Part shown: one piece after another, positions 60,141 through 64,000 of the stretch
How the letters are laid out: the number at the start of each line of letters is the position of its first letter
How positions within the stretch are numbered: the stretch's first letter is position 1
Source of the DNA: Magicicada septendecula
Lineage: Eukaryota > Arthropoda > Insecta > Hemiptera > Cicadidae
Reading direction: 5' to 3'
NCBI GenBank assembly: GCA_034769895.1
Contig: CM068367.1
Span: forward strand, 316,757,986-316,821,985
DNA length: 64,000 nucleotides
Made by a program: the position numbers and the translations under genes
The notes under the pieces: generated by a model
The model's input: only the letters and a program-made list of their open reading frames with translations
The model's database searches: none
What the model was told of the DNA's origin: nothing

Positions 60141-60362
60141 TTAATGATTCAGAACTTCTGTGTAAACGATGTTTTTTGTAAAAACTCTTTCATCATTTGC
60201 TAAATGCCCTTGGCCATTATATTCGGAAATATAAAATCTCAAACCATCGAATGATCGAACTCTACTTGCTGCGACGTACAACTGACCATGTGTAAAAACT
60301 GGCTGCCTCAAAAAAATTCTAATTTTTTCGAATGTTTGTCCTTGAGACTTATTTATTGTCAT
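60141..60362 (-). pseudogene. Helitron 3 helicase, C-terminal segment
   Basis: Encodes MTINKSQGQTFEKIRIFLRQ, FTHGQLYVAASRVRSFDGL and a final KNIVYTEVLNH before the stop. These are the terminal helicase motifs. It is separated from the preceding segment by a single frameshift near 60365-60390; otherwise the two join directly. Confidence 0.92.
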
Positions 60363-61777
60363 CGCAAATGCAGGTATAATTGGAAATGAGTTCTTTGAAA
60401 GTTAAATGGTAAAACAGTACCGGAATATGTTAAATTTATACGTGGAATCAAAATTCTCTTATTGCGTGCGGTTCCAGTTAAAACTTCGCAATCAATAGCA
60501 TTACGATGCATACACTTGATGCGCATTCTTGTTCCATTGACTAATGCTTCCTTTGTATTTAAGTTTCTGATCAGTAAAACGATGCAATTAACTTTCAATA
60601 CTAACTTATGTGGTGGCAAACCACTAATAGTCAAAGAATTCAAAAACTCTACTGGATAGTTATTGATTTCATTGTCATCATCACAAATTATTTTATCGTA
60701 GCTATGATATGTTTTCTGTTCACCTGGTATTCGATTAAGTATATCAGTATTAATAAAAGTACAATCATCATTTTTAGGTGCTAAAATAACTGACTTCAAT
60801 ATGTTATCTGAGAGTATGTTTTCAGAAATATTTCCATACACCTCATTAATAATATTATTTTCATCTCCTATTAATTGTTGAGGTATTTCAATAATATTTT
60901 CACCAAACTGAGGGAATTGTGGGGCTTCATCATTACCAATTTTTTTCAAGAATTCGATAAATTCTATTTCACTTGGTAAGGCTATCATATTTTGAGTAAA
61001 CGTTACTTTATGAAAATAAACAAATTTATGCCAACTCGTGACACAATTTTCAATTAAAGTTGCACGTGATCCATGTGGGACAACTGGTAAGATTTGCCGA
61101 AAATCACCGCACAGAAGTATCGTTTTCACTCCAAATGGTTTATGTTTATCATTTTCATCGCATAGATCCTGCAATAATCTATCTATGATTTTCAACACCT
61201 GCAGTGGGCACATAGAAATTTCATCAATAATTATCAATGATGATGAATTTATGTAACGTCCATAGCTACTATTTGCGGTAACATTCGCTACAGAATTTTC
61301 CAAAATGGGTATAGGCAATTTAAACACATTGTGTAAAGTTCTACCTCCAAGTAATAGAGTTGAAGCTATGCCACTGAACGCTGTTGCAATGCAACTAAGA
61401 TTAAGCGAATTTAATTTGTGAATGACTGCTGTTTGTGTGAATGTTTTTCCACAACCTGCATGAGCGGTTAAACAAAAAACATTAGATCCAGTATCATGGT
61501 GCAAAACTTCACGAATCACACGATCAATTAGATTACGCTGTTCAATATTTGCAGTTTCATAGTGCTCACAAAACAGAAACTCTTGTTCTATTGGATCAAT
61601 AGCATTTGCTTCGTCTGTTCTCTGCGAATACGTGGCAACTGGTAAACCAAGTTCTTGACATGACAAATTATGAACATTCAAAATATCTTCAATTTCTAAT
61701 AGAGCTGTGTTAAAGGATACTTCTTCGTTGTAATCTCTCAAAAAATCTTCACTAAGATATACTTTAAATTCATTCCA
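60359..61777 (-). pseudogene. Helitron 3 Pif1-type helicase, main segment
   Basis: About 470 codons. Residues near 100 carry the Walker A block LTAHAGCGKTFTQTAV (Cys where Thr is common). ATAFSGIASTLLLGGRTLHN follows, then LIIIDEISMCPLQVL (Walker B), TILLCGDFRQILPVVPHGSR (motif III), FINTDILNRIPGEQKTYHSY, and YPVEFLNSLTISGLPPHKL. The core is continuous with the upstream linker segment in the same frame apart from one TGA at 61778-61780. It lies on the minus strand and drives strand unwinding in active Helitrons. The frameshift near 60380 and the TGA suggest it is recently inactivated. Confidence 0.92.
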
Positions 61778-62569
61778 TCACGCCAATGCATTGGTTGGCA
61801 CATTTAATGCACAAATGTAACCAAATAAATTTCGCATTTGTTTTGGTGAATGTAATTCTTTTGCTTCATTTAAACATTCGCGCCATTTATTATCATTTGA
61901 AGCAATGCCGCGAGCATGGCACGCTTCAACAAAAGAAGTGTGTATAATTCCATTGTATGTCCTAACATCCTCAAATGATTTTGGACCACAGACATGTAAT
62001 AAAAGCAATCGTAAATGGAAAAGTTCGATGTCGTTTGGTGATACTACATATATGCGTGTAATGATTTTATCACCTCCACGCCTTCTCTTCTTCCATTTTT
62101 TTCGGGAATCTTCCCACACATAATGCAAAGGAATTTCAATATACTTATATTCATGCGCTGATGGATCTGATCGATTCAATTCAAAAAATGCTAATAATTT
62201 TGTTTGTCTTGCATTTTCAATTGCTTGACATTCTTGCCCTTCTCGAAAGTAAACATTCTGTCTACGCGGTAAATGAATGTCAAGTCTAACGATGACATGT
62301 GATTGAAAGTGCATTGGTAATTCATACATGCGCCATACAGCTTCAGTTGATCCGACATAACGGCCATTAAAAAAATTTTTAACTTCATCAATTTGTATTT
62401 CTTGACCTGGTTCATTTCTCTCTGAACCTAATTCAACAGATGCACTGTCATAGCCTTTATACACGTATTTATAAATGTATTTAACACTTTTAACTGTTGT
62501 GCATACTTCAACATTTATATGGCAAGTAAATACGGATTGTATGGTACAACATAACGATTGTCGAGGCAA
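61778..62569 (-). pseudogene. Helitron 3 Rep C-terminus and linker
   Basis: Begins in the catalytic Tyr region: VEVCTTVKSVKYIYKYVYKG (tyrosines near 62455-62490), the nucleophiles of Rep. Then come EAVWRMYELPMHFQSHVIVR, RRQNVYFREGQECQAIENAR, and IELFHLRLLLLHVCGPKSFE. It ends VPTNALA then TGA, after which the same frame continues into the helicase. A frameshift near 62525 separates it from the preceding Rep segment. Confidence 0.9.
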
Positions 62570-62655
62570 CTACCGCGAACTTCAGCATTAATACCATTAT
62601 CACGCCTTCTGTATAATGGATATCCATTTAATGATTCACATGTAAATTCATTAAA

Positions 62656-63696
62656 TCATTTTGGATAATCTTTTGTGCATTTTCCATCTCTCATACATAC
62701 AGAATTTGGATTAAGTACACCGCATGGACCATGCATCATATGTTTTACAACATATTCATGTAATGTAGGATGTGTTTGAATGTTAGGAATCTCCGCAGAT
62801 ACAACTTTATCAATATCGGTAGCGTTAACAATTTTATCTTGCTCATTTAAAGAGAGTAAAATGTGAGCATGAGGCAATCCTCTCTTTTGAAACTCAATTG
62901 TATAAATGAGTGCTTCAACTTTACCGAAGATTTTTTTTAGTGTAAGGCCCTCAATTAATGCTTTCAGTTTGGACTTGAATACACGCACAACAATATCAGG
63001 TCGAAAATTAGCTGACTCACCTACACCAATATTGCTAACTATTTCAGGCCAACTTGGATTGCAAGTCATTGTAATAAACAAAGAAGGCTTTCCGAAATGT
63101 TGTACAATTGACATTGCATCTAAATAATTCTGATACATATTTCTTGGAGATCCATTGAATGAAGATGGTAAAATTACTCTACGGCCAACATTATTGGCAT
63201 TGGGGTTCAATTCTAAATAATCTGTTAAATTGTTGTAAACTTCAGACCTAAGACTTGTTTGATTTTGTCGAATGAAATGTACCCTTGTGCCCCCTATTCT
63301 CACATACATATCAACTATCCACTGCAGAAATAATTTTTGTGAATGGTGCAACATGCTAAAATCTTCTATAATTGTAAGTCGATAGGCTGCATACTGAAGC
63401 ATGGTTAATTTATTTCTGGGCGCTCTTGAATTAGATGTAGTTGGTACATTATGAGAAATATTGATATGCCACCCAGTATCACCATTTGGAAAAAGTAATG
63501 GATACGCTAAAGGGTCGTCCAATGATGAATCCAAAACAGAGATATTTTTAATGGTACCATTAACTTTTGAAAACGAAACCATATTTCGTTCAAAGGGTGG
63601 CTCACCATCAACTGTACTAAATATTACTGCTACATCAGTTTGAACTGCATCATTATAACGGCGTAGATCTAAATCACGATTTACTTTAATGAGCAT
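62656..63696 (-). pseudogene. Helitron 3 Rep nuclease segment
   Basis: A 346-codon open segment. It shows DPLAYPLLFPNGDTGWH, LTMLQYAAYRLTIIEDFS, FLQWIVDMYVRI, RVILPSSFNGSPRNMYQNYL, SLFITMTCNPSWPEIV (about residue 210) and the HUH motif QKRGLPHAHILLSL (about residue 270, the metal-binding histidines). It ends KCTKDYPK then TGA where Pro-Phe-Asn would continue; the frame is still recognisable beyond (FNEFTCESLNGYPLYRRR). All catalytic motifs are intact. Confidence 0.93.
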
Positions 63697-63718
63697 ACAA
63701 ATTTCTTTATTTTGATTT

Positions 63719-64000
63719 TCAACTCTCTGACAGTGAATCTTTCATTGCAATGAATGACCAAACGAAAGGATTAATGCGTTCCAATTCAAGAGAGATTTCG
63801 CGCATTATATTGTTATTGCATGTTTGATTATAGTGTTCACGTAATCTATAATTGACAGCAGTGTCAACATCATAAAAATATAATTGCGCATAACATGGTG
63901 AGCAACCATATCCAGCAGTCATTGGTCCTGATCTGTGATAAAAAACATCACGTATTTTAAAATGATACACTCCACGCGTAACTGTATCCGAAATTTTAGC
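63719..64000 (-). pseudogene. Helitron 3 N-terminal domain, running off the window
   Basis: Encodes FKIRDVFYHRSGPMTAGY, CYAQLYFYDVDTAVNYRLRE and LELERINPFVWSFIAMKDSL, the Helitron-like N domain (compare YFIADYLQQAETRM in Helitron 1). A frameshift near 63725 leads into the Rep segment. The true start lies outside the window. Confidence 0.88.

Larger units (their letters stand above)
59326..64000 (-). mobile_element. Helitron 3 (autonomous type), 5' end beyond the window
   Basis: The minus-strand 3' end is ACTGGGCGACCACTAG followed by T. A perfect seven-base-pair hairpin (GGTCGAA / TTCGACC at 59342-59356) lies 16 bases inside. Between it and 64000 lies a complete order of Helitron coding blocks on the minus strand: N domain, Rep with HUH, linker and Pif1-type helicase. 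The TC start lies to the right of the window. It is better preserved than Helitron 1, with few breaks. 59357-60140 is non-coding 3' sequence. Confidence 0.9.

Overview
This window is eukaryotic nuclear DNA, almost certainly from an arthropod and most likely a large-genome insect. It is AT-rich and gene-poor, with long microsatellites, and it is filled with insect-type transposable elements: Helitrons, Ty3/gypsy, hAT, Tigger/pogo, mariner, PIF/Harbinger and LINE remnants. The species cannot be named from the sequence. I see no bacterial-style operons, rRNA genes or CRISPR arrays. The only host coding sequence I can support is one 200-bp exon at 9891-10090 (minus strand) of a PP2A B56-type regulatory subunit. 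It has a good splice donor and acceptor, so much of the surrounding DNA is probably intron of that gene.

Layout. 1-5100: a decayed mosaic of Ty3/gypsy internal sequence ending in an LTR (3830-4916) and a primer-site-like leader. 5157-8500: a 117-bp repeat pair, a long (CA)n tract and a mariner pseudogene. 9891-10090: the B56 exon. 10304-12890: a hairpin and a decayed LINE. 13717 to about 27243: a Helitron (plus strand) whose Rep-helicase gene is broken by a 2761-bp LTR-like insertion (4-bp duplication ACTG) and a 5172-bp hAT element (8-bp duplication CAAAGGAG). The hAT is itself broken by a 2375-bp Tigger/pogo element at TA. 27520-31630: a repeat family that recurs inverted near 55 kb, plus Tc1/mariner and LINE scraps. 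32100-37300: a stretch with many CpG dinucleotides, holding a MITE, a GC-rich unassigned block and a hAT remnant. 38700-43560: LINE, mariner and Harbinger remnants. 44761-46021: a 210-bp duplication.

46167 to about 54100: a nearly full-length Ty3/gypsy element in order LTR, gag, protease, RT, RNase H, integrase, LTR. It is inactivated by stops, frameshifts and lost catalytic residues, and is followed directly by the start of a second gag (54411). 54850-56700: a nine-unit minisatellite inside a repeated element. 57084-64000: three Helitrons in the same (minus) orientation, two non-autonomous and one coding that runs off the right edge.

The genes do not form a pathway. The window is a record of successive transposition: target duplications date Tigger as younger than hAT, and hAT and the LTR-like insertion as younger than Helitron 1. 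I found no convincing new functional system. The best leads are the rearranged inverted modules at the ends of Helitron 1, the coiled-coil Gag, the Helitron and minisatellite repeat amplifications, and the CpG-rich domain that may mark a host promoter.
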